This document shows, one piece after another, positions 1 through 8,177 of a DNA stretch of 64,000 nt. The translations under genes were made by a program, and so were the position numbers. The notes beneath the pieces are model-generated. The model was not told the DNA's origin. It searched no databases and saw only the letters and a program-made list of their open reading frames with translations. Where the stretch lies: contig JAETQD010000004.1 in the NCBI GenBank assembly GCA_021770825.1, positions 124,001 to 188,000 on the forward strand, given 5' to 3'. This DNA comes from Clostridium sp. GTDB taxonomy: Bacteria; Bacillota; Clostridia; Lachnospirales; Lachnospiraceae. Every line of letters begins with the position of its first letter. Within the stretch, counting starts at the first letter, position 1.

Positions 1-918
1 ATCATCAATGCGAAGTCCTTCGAGAATGCCCTGACTGCCGATATGGCACTGGGCTGCTCCACAAACTCTGCCCTTCACCTTCCGGCCATCGCCCACGAGG
101 CAGGGATTGAGTTCAATCTTCATATGATCAACGAAATCAGCGAGCGCACTCCGAACTTGTGCCATCTGGCACCGGCGGGCCATCACCATATGCAGGATCT
201 GATGCAGGCCGGCGGTATTTCTGCCGTGTTAAAGCAGCTTCTGGATGCGGGAATGATTCATGGCGATTGTCTGACCGTAACCGGAAAAACCGTTGCTGAG
301 AATGTGGCAAAGGCTGTAAACCGCAATGAAGAGGTAATCCGCCCCATGTCCAATCCCTATTCCAAGACAGGCGGTCTTGCCGTACTGTTTGGAAACCTGG
401 CACCCAACGGAGCAATTGTAAAGCGTTCTGCCGTTAAGCCGGAGATGTTAGTTAATACGGGAACCGCCAAGTGCTTTGACTCTGAGGAAGAGGCCATTGC
501 CGCCATTTATGACGGAAAGATCGTTTCCGGAGACGTGGTTGTAATCCGGTATGAGGGACCGTCCGGCGGCCCAGGTATGAGAGAGATGCTCTCCCCCACA
601 TCTGCAATCGTGGGAATGAAACTGGATACCACAGTTGCCCTTCTGACAGACGGAAGATTCTCCGGCGCATCCCGCGGTGCGGCAATCGGACATATTTCTC
701 CGGAAGCTGCAGCAGGCGGCCCCATCGCCTATGTGAAGGACGGCGACAAGATTGCCATTGACATCCCCAACTACACCATCAAGCTTCTTGTTTCCGATGA
801 GGAGATGGAAGAGAGAAAGAAGACCATGAAGTTAAGAGAGCCGAAGAAGCTGACCGGATATTTAAAACGGTATGCAAGAAACGTTTCTTCCGCAGATAAG
901 GGAGCGATTGTAGAATAG
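1..918 (+). CDS. ilvD: Dihydroxy-acid dehydratase, C-terminal part (start lies before the window)
   Basis: This is the C-terminal half of dihydroxy-acid dehydratase, an iron-sulfur enzyme that converts 2,3-dihydroxy-3-methylbutanoate and its ethyl homologue to the 2-keto acids of valine, leucine and isoleucine synthesis in the cytoplasm. The frame is open from base 1 and runs 305 codons to TAG at 916-918. Visible family motifs are [15 protein letters not shown], with the cluster-linked Cys, the stretch [13 protein letters not shown], and [13 protein letters not shown] near the C-terminus. The next gene starts on the base after the stop codon, so the two are co-transcribed. The product is certain; only the N-terminal half is missing because of the window edge. 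Confidence 0.97.
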   Translation: MINAKSFENALTADMALGCSTNSALHLPAIAHEAGIEFNLHMINEISERTPNLCHLAPAGHHHMQDLMQAGGISAVLKQLLDAGMIHGDCLTVTGKTVAENVAKAVNRNEEVIRPMSNPYSKTGGLAVLFGNLAPNGAIVKRSAVKPEMLVNTGTAKCFDSEEEAIAAIYDGKIVSGDVVVIRYEGPSGGPGMREMLSPTSAIVGMKLDTTVALLTDGRFSGASRGAAIGHISPEAAAGGPIAYVKDGDKIAIDIPNYTIKLLVSDEEMEERKKTMKLREPKKLTGYLKRYARNVSSADKGAIVE

Positions 919-2235
919 ATGAACCAGATCATTTCAAATCTGCTGGTATACGGACAGCTGCCGGAGGATTCCATCCTCTGGCAGCTTGCCGATATCTGTG
1001 AAAAGTTAAAAAATGGAACAGAATCCAAGGACACCCTGCGGACGAGGGTGTTCGGACAGGTAAAAAATCTTCTGACAGTGGCCACGGATTATGCTTTCGA
1101 CAAGAATTTATGGCATAATTACCTGACCTTTCTTTTAATTACCAACGAAAATCCCTTCAGCCTTGTATGTGAAAAAATGGGCGCCCAGGACGGCACCGTA
1201 AACTGCTTTGTGAAGCATGATTTTGAAACCTTCATGAAGCTGTTTGATTACGATTTTTCCTGGCTGGAGGAGGCGCTTTCCGTGGACTGCTTTACCCATC
1301 TGACCCACTATAAGGCAATCCGCAAAAAAGAGCTGATGTACAACAAAAATGTCAGCGAAAAGGTCCGCACCTTAAGCGAAAAGCTTGAGAATGCCAGGGA
1401 TTCTGAGGAATTCTTCCGGCATGTGACAGACTTTTACAAGGATTACGGCGTGGGAATGTTCGGCTTAAATAAGGCCTTCCGGATTAAGGGAAGCGAGGAC
1501 GGCTCCATCGAATTCCTTCCGATCAACAACATGGATACGGTTATGCTGGACGACTTAATCGGCTATGAGCTCCAAAAGCGGAAGTTAGTTGAGAATACCC
1601 AGGCGTTCGTGGAAGGAAAGGCAGCCAATAATGTACTTCTTTTCGGCGACAGCGGTACCGGAAAGTCCACCAGCATCAAGGCCATTGTAAACCAGTTCTA
1701 TCCCCAGGGCCTCAGAATGATCGAGATTTACAAGCACCAGTTTAAGAATCTCTCCACCATTATCGCCCAGGTAAAGAACCGCAATTATAAATTTATCATT
1801 TACATGGATGATCTCTCCTTTGAAGAATTTGAAGTGGAATACAAATTTTTAAAGGCAGTCATCGAGGGCGGCGTGGAGACAAAACCAGATAATGTGCTGA
1901 TTTATGCCACCTCCAACCGCAGACATCTGATCAAAGAGACCTTAAGCGACAGAAATGATATGGAACACGGCGAGGACATGCACCGTTCCGACACCATGGA
2001 AGAAAAGCTGTCTTTAGTGAACCGTTTCGGACTTTCCATTTTCTACGCAAAGCCGGATAAAAACGGCTTTAACGACATGGCCATAAAGCTTGCAAGGCGG
2101 GCGGGAATCACCGAAGAAATGATGAACGATGAGGAAATCTGCTATGAGGCCAACCGGTTTGAGATGCGGGGCGGCGGCCTGTCCGGACGGACGGCCCAGC
2201 AGTTTGCAAACTATCTCCTGACGGTGAAACAATAA
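919..2235 (+). CDS. DUF815-type AAA+ ATPase
   Basis: This is a 438-residue protein of the DUF815 family, AAA+-like P-loop ATPases of unknown cellular role. The N-terminal 200 residues are helical with no recognised motif. A Walker A motif, GDSGTGKST, sits at about residues 243-251, and a Walker B-like stretch, FIIYMDDLSFEE, about 45 residues later. The sequence DVLIYATSNRRHL-type sensor region (here NVLIYATSNRRHLI) and a C-terminal arginine-rich GLSGRTAQQFANYLL helix follow. The ATG directly abuts the ilvD stop codon, with an AAGGGAG at 898-904 as the only ribosome site, so translation is probably coupled to ilvD. Neighbouring spo0A has its own promoter. The family is secure; the substrate is unknown. 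Confidence 0.85.
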   Translation: MNQIISNLLVYGQLPEDSILWQLADICEKLKNGTESKDTLRTRVFGQVKNLLTVATDYAFDKNLWHNYLTFLLITNENPFSLVCEKMGAQDGTVNCFVKHDFETFMKLFDYDFSWLEEALSVDCFTHLTHYKAIRKKELMYNKNVSEKVRTLSEKLENARDSEEFFRHVTDFYKDYGVGMFGLNKAFRIKGSEDGSIEFLPINNMDTVMLDDLIGYELQKRKLVENTQAFVEGKAANNVLLFGDSGTGKSTSIKAIVNQFYPQGLRMIEIYKHQFKNLSTIIAQVKNRNYKFIIYMDDLSFEEFEVEYKFLKAVIEGGVETKPDNVLIYATSNRRHLIKETLSDRNDMEHGEDMHRSDTMEEKLSLVNRFGLSIFYAKPDKNGFNDMAIKLARRAGITEEMMNDEEICYEANRFEMRGGGLSGRTAQQFANYLLTVKQ

Positions 2236-2247
2236 AGTGTCAATCCA

Positions 2248-2254
2248 TGTCGAA
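2248..2254 (+). promoter_or_regulatory. 0A box (Spo0A binding site) upstream of spo0A
   Basis: The bases TGTCGAA match the core consensus of the Spo0A-binding 0A box exactly. The site lies 19 bases upstream of the -35 element of the spo0A promoter, a position from which Spo0A~P could activate or modulate its own transcription. Autoregulation of spo0A through 0A boxes is established in Bacillus subtilis; here it is inferred from the motif and position. Confidence 0.65.
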
Positions 2255-2272
2255 ATTTGCGGCCGAATTGCG

Positions 2273-2302
2273 TTGCACCACTCTCCATACTGAGACTATA
2301 AT
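2273..2302 (+). promoter_or_regulatory. spo0A promoter (sigma-A type)
   Basis: A -35 element TTGCAC at 2273-2278 and a perfect -10 element TATAAT at 2297-2302 are separated by 18 bases. Transcription would begin near 2309, about 78 bases before the spo0A start codon. The preceding gene ends at 2235, so spo0A is an independent unit. Confidence 0.75.
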
Positions 2303-2386
2303 TGAGGTATTCGCTCACGGGTTTTGGGAAAAAATGGAAAACCGGAGCGAGGCATCATTTTTTGTGACAGTTCAGGAGGAAGAAAT

Positions 2387-3196
2387 ATGGCAGAACTTTC
2401 GATTGCGATTGCGGATGATAACAGACAGACCTTAAATCTGCTGGGTGAAATACTGGAGAAAGAAGAAGGCATTCATGTTGTGGGAAAGGCAGATAATGGC
2501 GAAGACGCCTACAATATGATTGTAAGAACCAACCCGGATATCGTTCTTATGGACGTAATCATGCCGAGACTGGACGGAATTTCTGTGATGGAAAAGGTCA
2601 AAAATAACACACAGATGAAAGGAAGTCCGTCATTTATTATGGTAACTGCCGCCAGCAGCCAGGATGTGACAGAAGATGCCTTCCGGCTTGGGGCCAACTA
2701 TTATATCATGAAGCCCTTCAGCAAGGACGTGGTTCTGGATAAAATCCGCAGAGTGAGCCGCGGCCGCGGGAAAAATGTTCCGGGAAATTCAGGAAATGAG
2801 AGGATGGTACAGCCCTATCTGGATAAGGCAGCCTACATGGAGCAGAATCTGGAAACGGATGTGACCCAGATGCTGCATGAAATCGGAATCCCCGCACATA
2901 TTAAAGGATACCAGTACCTGAGAGATGCCATCATCATGTCGGTGCAGGATTCGGAAATGCTGTCCTCGGTGACCAAGATTTTATATCCCACCATTGCAAA
3001 GAAGCACCAGACCACGCCAAGCCGTGTGGAGAGGGCCATCCGCCATGCTATTGAGGTGGCCTGGAGCAGAGGAAAAATGGACACCATCAACGCATTATTC
3101 GGATATACAGTCAGCGGCGGAAAGGGAAAGCCCACCAATTCCGAATTCGTTGCCCTGATTGCCGACAAAATCAGGCTGGACTATAAAAGAATTTAA
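2387..3196 (+). CDS. spo0A: Spo0A, master response regulator of sporulation
   Basis: Spo0A is the phosphorylation-controlled transcription factor that starts sporulation and many stationary-phase responses. The 269-residue product has an N-terminal receiver domain with acidic pocket Asp10-Asp11, phosphoacceptor Asp56 in [10 protein letters not shown], and the conserved Lys in [10 protein letters not shown]. After a Gly/Arg/Asn-rich linker (about 125-145) comes the Spo0A effector domain, whose DNA-recognition helix [15 protein letters not shown] is essentially that of the family. The ATG at 2387 is chosen because AGGAGG lies at 2375-2380; upstream in-frame ATGs lack a ribosome site. It is transcribed from its own promoter with a 0A box. 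Its presence shows that the host descends from, and probably is, an endospore former. Confidence 0.98.
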   Translation: MAELSIAIADDNRQTLNLLGEILEKEEGIHVVGKADNGEDAYNMIVRTNPDIVLMDVIMPRLDGISVMEKVKNNTQMKGSPSFIMVTAASSQDVTEDAFRLGANYYIMKPFSKDVVLDKIRRVSRGRGKNVPGNSGNERMVQPYLDKAAYMEQNLETDVTQMLHEIGIPAHIKGYQYLRDAIIMSVQDSEMLSSVTKILYPTIAKKHQTTPSRVERAIRHAIEVAWSRGKMDTINALFGYTVSGGKGKPTNSEFVALIADKIRLDYKRI

Positions 3197-3233
3197 AAAT
3201 TTAATGGACCCACTTTCTTAATTTAGCAGAATG

Positions 3234-3242
3234 TGTTATACT
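3234..3242 (+). promoter_or_regulatory. Probable glgA promoter (extended -10)
   Basis: TGTTATACT at 3234-3242 is an extended -10 element (TG, one base, TATACT). The -35 region (TTTCTT around 3214-3219) is poor, as is usual for extended -10 promoters. It lies 45 bases upstream of the glgA start codon and just after the spo0A stop. Confidence 0.5.
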
Positions 3243-3286
3243 GAATGTAATTGCAAAGGCTATATAAGCGGAAGGATGGGTTCAGA

Positions 3287-4732
3287 ATGAAGAAAGTTTT
3301 GTTTGTTGCTTCGGAAGCAGTTCCTTTTATTAAGACAGGCGGTCTGGCAGACGTTGTAGGCTCCCTGCCGAAATGCTTTGATAAAAAGTATTTTGATGTG
3401 CGTGTTATGATTCCGAAATATCTTTGTATTAAGGAACAGTTCCGTAATGAAATGACGTATCTCGGCCATTTTTATATGGATTATCTGGGACAGAGCCGTT
3501 ATGTGGGAATCCTTCAGTACGTATATGAGGGAATTACCTTCTACTTTATTGACAATGAGAGCTATTTCTGGGGAAATAAGCCCTATGGCGACTGGTTCTA
3601 TGATCTGGAGAAGTTCTCCTTCTTCTCCCAGGCAGCGCTGTCTGCCCTCCCGGTGATCGGCTGGAAGCCGGATGTGGTACACTGCCATGACTGGCAGACC
3701 GGTCTGATTCCCGTATACTTAAAGGACCGTTTCCACGACGGAGAATTTTTCCGTGATATGAAGTCGGTTATGACCATCCACAACCTGAAATTCCAGGGCG
3801 TGTGGGATGTGAAAACAATCCAGAGATTCTCCGGACTTCCGGATCATTACTTTACTCCGGATAAGCTGGAGGCCTATAAAGACGGCAATATGTTAAAGGG
3901 CGGTCTGGTTTATGCAGACGCCATCACAACCGTAAGCAATACCTATGCGGATGAGATTAAGACTCCGTTCTACGGCGAGGGCCTGGACGGACTGATGCGC
4001 GCCCGTGCCAATGACCTGCGCGGAATCGTAAACGGAATTGACTATGACGACTTCAATCCGGAGACCGATAAGTTCATTGCTCAGAACTACAATGCAAAGA
4101 ATTTCCGCAAGGAGAAGATCAAAAATAAATGTGCGCTCCAGGAAGAGCTGGGACTCGCAAAAGACGATAAGAAGTTTATGATCGGTATTGTATCCCGTCT
4201 GACGGACCAGAAGGGCCTGGATTTGATTCAGTGTGTTATGGATGAAATCTGTACGGAGGATGTACAGCTTGTGGTTCTGGGAACCGGAGATGAGAAGTAC
4301 GAGAACATGTTCCGTCATTACGACTGGAAATACCATGATCGGGTATCTGCCCAGATTTATTACTCCGAGCCCTTATCCCATAAAATCTATGCAGCCTGCG
4401 ATGCATTCCTGATGCCGTCCTTATTCGAGCCCTGCGGCCTGAGCCAGTTGATGGCCCTCCGCTATGGCACCGTTCCGATTGTCCGCGAGACAGGCGGCCT
4501 TAAGGATACCGTATGGCCCTATAATGAGTATGAGGGAACCGGAACCGGATTCTCCTTCACCAACTACAATGCCCACGAAATGTTAAACATCATCCGCTAT
4601 GCAAAATATGTTTACTACGACAAAAAGCGGGAATGGAACAAGATCATTGACAGGGGCATGGCAGTTGATTTCTCCTGGAATACATCTGCAAAGAAGTATC
4701 AGGAGCTGTATGACTGGCTGATCGGATATTAA
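3287..4732 (+). CDS. glgA: Glycogen (starch) synthase, ADP-glucose type
   Basis: GlgA transfers glucose from ADP-glucose to the non-reducing end of an alpha-1,4-glucan, making glycogen in the cytoplasm. The 481-residue product is a GT5 glycosyltransferase: the ADP-glucose-binding KTGGLADVVG motif is at residues 16-25, the N-terminal Rossmann half continues to about residue 240, and the C-terminal half carries GIVSRLTDQKGLDLI and the catalytic-site stretch MPSLFEPCGLSQLMALRYGT followed by RETGGLKDTV. Start 3287 follows a GGAAGGATGGG ribosome site; the longer frame from 3251 lacks one. No other glg genes are adjacent; glgA sits between spo0A and a DUF212 gene. Glycogen storage before sporulation is known in clostridia, which makes the neighbourhood with spo0A reasonable. 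Confidence 0.96.
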   Translation: MKKVLFVASEAVPFIKTGGLADVVGSLPKCFDKKYFDVRVMIPKYLCIKEQFRNEMTYLGHFYMDYLGQSRYVGILQYVYEGITFYFIDNESYFWGNKPYGDWFYDLEKFSFFSQAALSALPVIGWKPDVVHCHDWQTGLIPVYLKDRFHDGEFFRDMKSVMTIHNLKFQGVWDVKTIQRFSGLPDHYFTPDKLEAYKDGNMLKGGLVYADAITTVSNTYADEIKTPFYGEGLDGLMRARANDLRGIVNGIDYDDFNPETDKFIAQNYNAKNFRKEKIKNKCALQEELGLAKDDKKFMIGIVSRLTDQKGLDLIQCVMDEICTEDVQLVVLGTGDEKYENMFRHYDWKYHDRVSAQIYYSEPLSHKIYAACDAFLMPSLFEPCGLSQLMALRYGTVPIVRETGGLKDTVWPYNEYEGTGTGFSFTNYNAHEMLNIIRYAKYVYYDKKREWNKIIDRGMAVDFSWNTSAKKYQELYDWLIGY

Positions 4733-4771
4733 ACCGAAAAGGACTGATTTTTTGACAGCACGGAGGAAACC

Positions 4772-5230
4772 ATGACTATTTGGGATGAGATACTTGGAAA
4801 CCAGGTGCTGATATGTTCCGTTCTGGGCTGGACGGTGGCGCAGGTGTTAAAGACCATCATTGATGTGGTTTTGAATCATTCTTTTAACCCCGAGAGACTT
4901 TTCGGCTCCGGCGGGATGCCAAGTTCCCATTCGGCGACCGTATGTGCATTGACGACAGCATCCGGTATGAAATACGGCCTGGGAAGCTTTGAATTTGCCG
5001 TCAGCTTTGTTCTGGCCATGGTGGTCATGTATGACGCCATGGGTGTAAGACGGGAAACGGGAAAACAGGCACAGCTTTTAAACAGCGTATTTTTTGAAAA
5101 TATTTTGAATCTGGACGGAGTGTTCCTCCAGGAAAAATTAAAGGAATACGTGGGCCATACGCCGCTTCAGGTGGCAGCCGGGGCCGTGTTGGGAATCGGC
5201 ATGTCCGTATTCGTCGGCGGAATGTATTAA
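4772..5230 (+). CDS. DUF212 / divergent PAP2-like membrane protein
   Basis: This is a 152-residue integral membrane protein of the DUF212 (YuiD-like) family, distantly related to PAP2 phosphatases. The motif GSGGMPSSHSATVCAL at about residues 46-61 resembles the phosphatase motif PSGHS, and VMYDAMGVRRETGKQAQLLN carries the conserved YDAxGVRR signature. Four or so hydrophobic segments surround these. The ATG follows a CGGAGGAAACC ribosome site. There is no terminator between glgA and this gene, so it may be read with glgA. The enzymatic activity of the family is not established. Confidence 0.85.
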   Translation: MTIWDEILGNQVLICSVLGWTVAQVLKTIIDVVLNHSFNPERLFGSGGMPSSHSATVCALTTASGMKYGLGSFEFAVSFVLAMVVMYDAMGVRRETGKQAQLLNSVFFENILNLDGVFLQEKLKEYVGHTPLQVAAGAVLGIGMSVFVGGMY

Positions 5231-5260
5231 AACTGGAAAAAATTAAGAAAGTTTATGAAG

Positions 5261-5296
5261 AGGGATGTTGCAATATTTGGCAACATCCCTTATAAT
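5261..5296 (+). promoter_or_regulatory. ppdK promoter overlapped by a perfect 11-bp inverted repeat
   Basis: The arms AGGGATGTTGC (5261-5271) and GCAACATCCCT (5280-5290) form a perfect inverted repeat with an 8-base gap. The same bases contain a -35 element TTGCAA at 5268-5273 and, 17 bases later, a perfect -10 TATAAT at 5291-5296. The repeat therefore covers the -35 and the whole spacer. It can be read as a repressor operator, or as the terminator hairpin of the DUF212 gene, although no T-run follows. The transcript would have a 160-base leader (about 5303-5465) in which I recognise no known riboswitch. Confidence 0.6.
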
Positions 5297-5465
5297 ATTA
5301 CCAGACCGTTTTCCGGGCGTCTATTTTTTGCGCGCTGTTTTCTGTGCGGAACAATCCAGGCAGCGGACTGCATATGGAGGACAGCAAGCCGGTGAAAACC
5401 GGAAAATGGAAGAAACCATAAAGACGTAGACAAGAGCTACAATATTATAGGAGGAAGAAAAACTT

Positions 5466-8105
5466 ATGGCAAAATGGGTTTATAAGTTTGAAGAAGGCAG
5501 CGCTGCAATGAGAAACCTTCTCGGCGGCAAGGGTTGTAACCTGGCTGAGATGACAAACCTCGGCATGCCGATTCCGCAGGGCTTCACTGTAACAACAGAA
5601 GCTTGTACTGAGTACTACAACAGCGGAAAGCAGATTACACAGGAAATTCAGGATCAGATTTTCGAGGCATTAACATGGCTCGAAGGCGTAAACGGTAAGA
5701 AATTCGGTGATACTGAAGATCCGTTACTGGTATCTGTTCGTTCCGGTGCCCGTGCATCCATGCCTGGTATGATGGACACAATCTTAAACCTTGGTCTTAA
5801 TGACGTGGCAGTAGAGGGATTTGCTAAAAAGACAGGCAATCCGAGATTCGCTTACGACTCCTACCGCAGATTTATCCAGATGTATTCCGACGTAGTTATG
5901 GAAGTTCCGAAGTCCTACTTCGAGAAGATCATCGACGAGATGAAAGAAGCAAAGGGCGTTCACTATGACACAGAGCTGACTGCTGATGATTTAAAGGAAC
6001 TGGCTGCAAAGTTCAAAGCTGTTTACAAAGAGGCTATGAACGGCGAAGAGTTCCCGCAGGAGCCGAAGGACCAGTTAATGGGCGCAGTTAAGGCTGTATT
6101 CCGTTCCTGGGACAACCCCCGTGCAATCGTATACCGTCGTATGAACGATATTCCGGGCGACTGGGGTACCGCTGTAAACGTACAGACCATGGTATTCGGT
6201 AACAAGGGTGAGACATCCGGTACAGGTGTTGCTTTCACACGTAACCCCTCCACAGGCGCAAAGGGTATCTTCGGTGAGTACCTGATCAACGCACAGGGCG
6301 AGGACGTTGTTGCAGGCGTTCGTACACCGCAGCCGATCTCCCAGCTTGAGAAAGACCTTCCGGAGTGCTATGCACAGTTCATGGACCTTGCCATGAAGCT
6401 TGAGAACCATTTCCACGACATGCAGGATATGGAGTTCACAATCGAGGAAGGAAAGCTTTACTTCTTACAGACACGTAACGGCAAGAGAACAGCTCCGGCT
6501 GCTATCCAGATTGCCTGCGATTTAGTTGACGAGGGACAGATCACTCCTGAGGAAGCAGTATGCAGAATCGAAGCAAAATCCCTTGACCAGTTATTACACC
6601 CGACCTTCGTTCCGGAAGCTTTAAAGGCAGGCGAAGTAATCGGACAGGCTCTTCCGGCATCTCCGGGCGCTGCAGCAGGTAAGGTTTACTTCACTGCTGA
6701 CGAGGCTAAGGCTGCTGGTATCGGCGGAAGAGGCGAGAGAGTTATCCTGGTTCGTCTTGAGACTTCTCCGGAGGACATCGAGGGTATGCACGCAGCTCAG
6801 GGTATCCTGACTGTTCGCGGCGGTATGACCTCCCACGCAGCAGTAGTTGCACGTGGTATGGGTACCTGCTGTGTATCCGGATGCGGCGAGATCAAGATCG
6901 ACGAGGAAGCAAAAGTATTCGAGCTTGGCGGATACACCTTCCATGAGGGAGATTACATCTCCTTAGATGGTACTACCGGTAAGATCTACAAGGGCGACAT
7001 CCAGACTCAGGATGCAGTTGTAGGCGGAAACTTCAAGAGAATTATGGACTGGGCTGACAGCTTCCGTACTCTTGGTGTGCGTACAAACGCTGATACACCG
7101 GCAGATACTTTAAATGCAGTTCACCTTGGAGCAGAGGGTATCGGTCTTTGCCGTACCGAGCATATGTTCTTCGAGGCTGAGAGAATCCACAACTTAAGAA
7201 GAATGATCCTTTCCGATACCGTTGAGGCAAGAGAAGAGGCTCTTAATAAGTTAATTCCTTACCAGAAGGGCGACTTCAAGGCTATGTACAAGGCTCTTGA
7301 GGGCAGACCAATGACCGTTCGTTATCTGGATCCGCCGCTTCATGAGTTCACACCTAAGACAGAAGAGGAAATGACTGATCTTGCAAAAGATATGGGCATT
7401 ACCGTTGAAGTTGTTAAGGCAAAATGCGACGAGCTTCATGAGTTCAACCCGATGATGGGTCATCGTGGATGCCGTCTGGCTGTTACCTATCCGGAGATCG
7501 CTAAGATGCAGACAAGAGCCGTTATGGAGGCTGCTATCGAAGTGAAGGAAGAGTGCGGCTATGACATCGTTCCGGAGATCATGATTCCGCTTGTTGGCGA
7601 GAAGAAAGAGCTTAAATACGTTAAGGATATCGTTGTTGAGACTGCTGAGCAGGTTAAGAAAGAAAAGAATTCCGATATACAGTACCACATTGGTACCATG
7701 ATCGAGATTCCGCGTGCTGCTCTGACTGCCGGACAGGTTGCTGAAGAGGCAGAGTTCTTCTCCTTCGGTACCAACGACTTAACTCAGATGACATTCGGCT
7801 TCTCCCGTGACGATGCTGGTAAGTTCTTAGATTCCTACTACAAGGCTAAGATCTACGAGTCTGATCCGTTTGCAAGACTTGACCAGACAGGTGTTGGCCG
7901 CCTGGTTGAGATGGCAGTTAAGGAAGGCCGTGCAACACGTGCTAACCTTAAGTGCGGTATCTGCGGCGAGCACGGCGGAGATCCGTCTTCCGTAGAGTTC
8001 TGCCATAAGGTAGGCTTAAACTATGTATCCTGCTCCCCGTTCCGTGTGCCGATCGCAAGACTGGCTGCTGCACAGGCTGCTCTTCATGAAAAAGGATACA
8101 AATAA
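5466..8105 (+). CDS. ppdK: Pyruvate, phosphate dikinase
   Basis: PPDK interconverts pyruvate + ATP + phosphate and phosphoenolpyruvate + AMP + pyrophosphate; in anaerobes it usually works in the glycolytic direction or supplies PEP. The 879-residue product matches the length of the structurally characterised C. symbiosum enzyme. It has the N-terminal ATP-grasp domain (KFEEGSAAMRNLLGGKG at the start), the swivelling phosphohistidine domain with GGMTSHAAVVARGMG (catalytic His457), and the C-terminal PEP/pyruvate TIM barrel with CGICGEHGGDP (general-acid Cys833). The codons are strongly biased to GCT/GTT/GGT and TTC, as expected of a very highly expressed gene. A GGAGGAAG ribosome site precedes the ATG. 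A promoter lies at 5268-5296 and a terminator at 8132-8158. Confidence 0.98.
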   Translation: MAKWVYKFEEGSAAMRNLLGGKGCNLAEMTNLGMPIPQGFTVTTEACTEYYNSGKQITQEIQDQIFEALTWLEGVNGKKFGDTEDPLLVSVRSGARASMPGMMDTILNLGLNDVAVEGFAKKTGNPRFAYDSYRRFIQMYSDVVMEVPKSYFEKIIDEMKEAKGVHYDTELTADDLKELAAKFKAVYKEAMNGEEFPQEPKDQLMGAVKAVFRSWDNPRAIVYRRMNDIPGDWGTAVNVQTMVFGNKGETSGTGVAFTRNPSTGAKGIFGEYLINAQGEDVVAGVRTPQPISQLEKDLPECYAQFMDLAMKLENHFHDMQDMEFTIEEGKLYFLQTRNGKRTAPAAIQIACDLVDEGQITPEEAVCRIEAKSLDQLLHPTFVPEALKAGEVIGQALPASPGAAAGKVYFTADEAKAAGIGGRGERVILVRLETSPEDIEGMHAAQGILTVRGGMTSHAAVVARGMGTCCVSGCGEIKIDEEAKVFELGGYTFHEGDYISLDGTTGKIYKGDIQTQDAVVGGNFKRIMDWADSFRTLGVRTNADTPADTLNAVHLGAEGIGLCRTEHMFFEAERIHNLRRMILSDTVEAREEALNKLIPYQKGDFKAMYKALEGRPMTVRYLDPPLHEFTPKTEEEMTDLAKDMGITVEVVKAKCDELHEFNPMMGHRGCRLAVTYPEIAKMQTRAVMEAAIEVKEECGYDIVPEIMIPLVGEKKELKYVKDIVVETAEQVKKEKNSDIQYHIGTMIEIPRAALTAGQVAEEAEFFSFGTNDLTQMTFGFSRDDAGKFLDSYYKAKIYESDPFARLDQTGVGRLVEMAVKEGRATRANLKCGICGEHGGDPSSVEFCHKVGLNYVSCSPFRVPIARLAAAQAALHEKGYK

Positions 8106-8131
8106 GAGTTTAAAATAAGCGTTCCATTTGT

Positions 8132-8158
8132 CCCCCGGCTGTACCAGCCGGGGGTTTT
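8132..8158 (+). terminator. ppdK terminator, probably leaky
   Basis: A perfect 10-bp stem, CCCCCGGCTG / CAGCCGGGGG, with a 3-base TAC loop is followed by only four T residues. It ends 20 bases before the GTG start of the next gene, which leaves no room for a separate promoter, so some readthrough into the regulator gene is likely. Confidence 0.8.
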
Positions 8159-8177
8159 GCTAAAGAAGGAGGATTAC

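Noticed and set aside
2247-2435. Small frame between the ATPase gene and spo0A
   Set aside because: It covers the spo0A promoter and runs into spo0A in another frame, with no ribosome site.
5300-5465. Possible riboswitch in the ppdK leader
   Set aside because: I compared it by eye with the consensus marks of T-box, cobalamin, glycine and c-di-GMP elements and found none.
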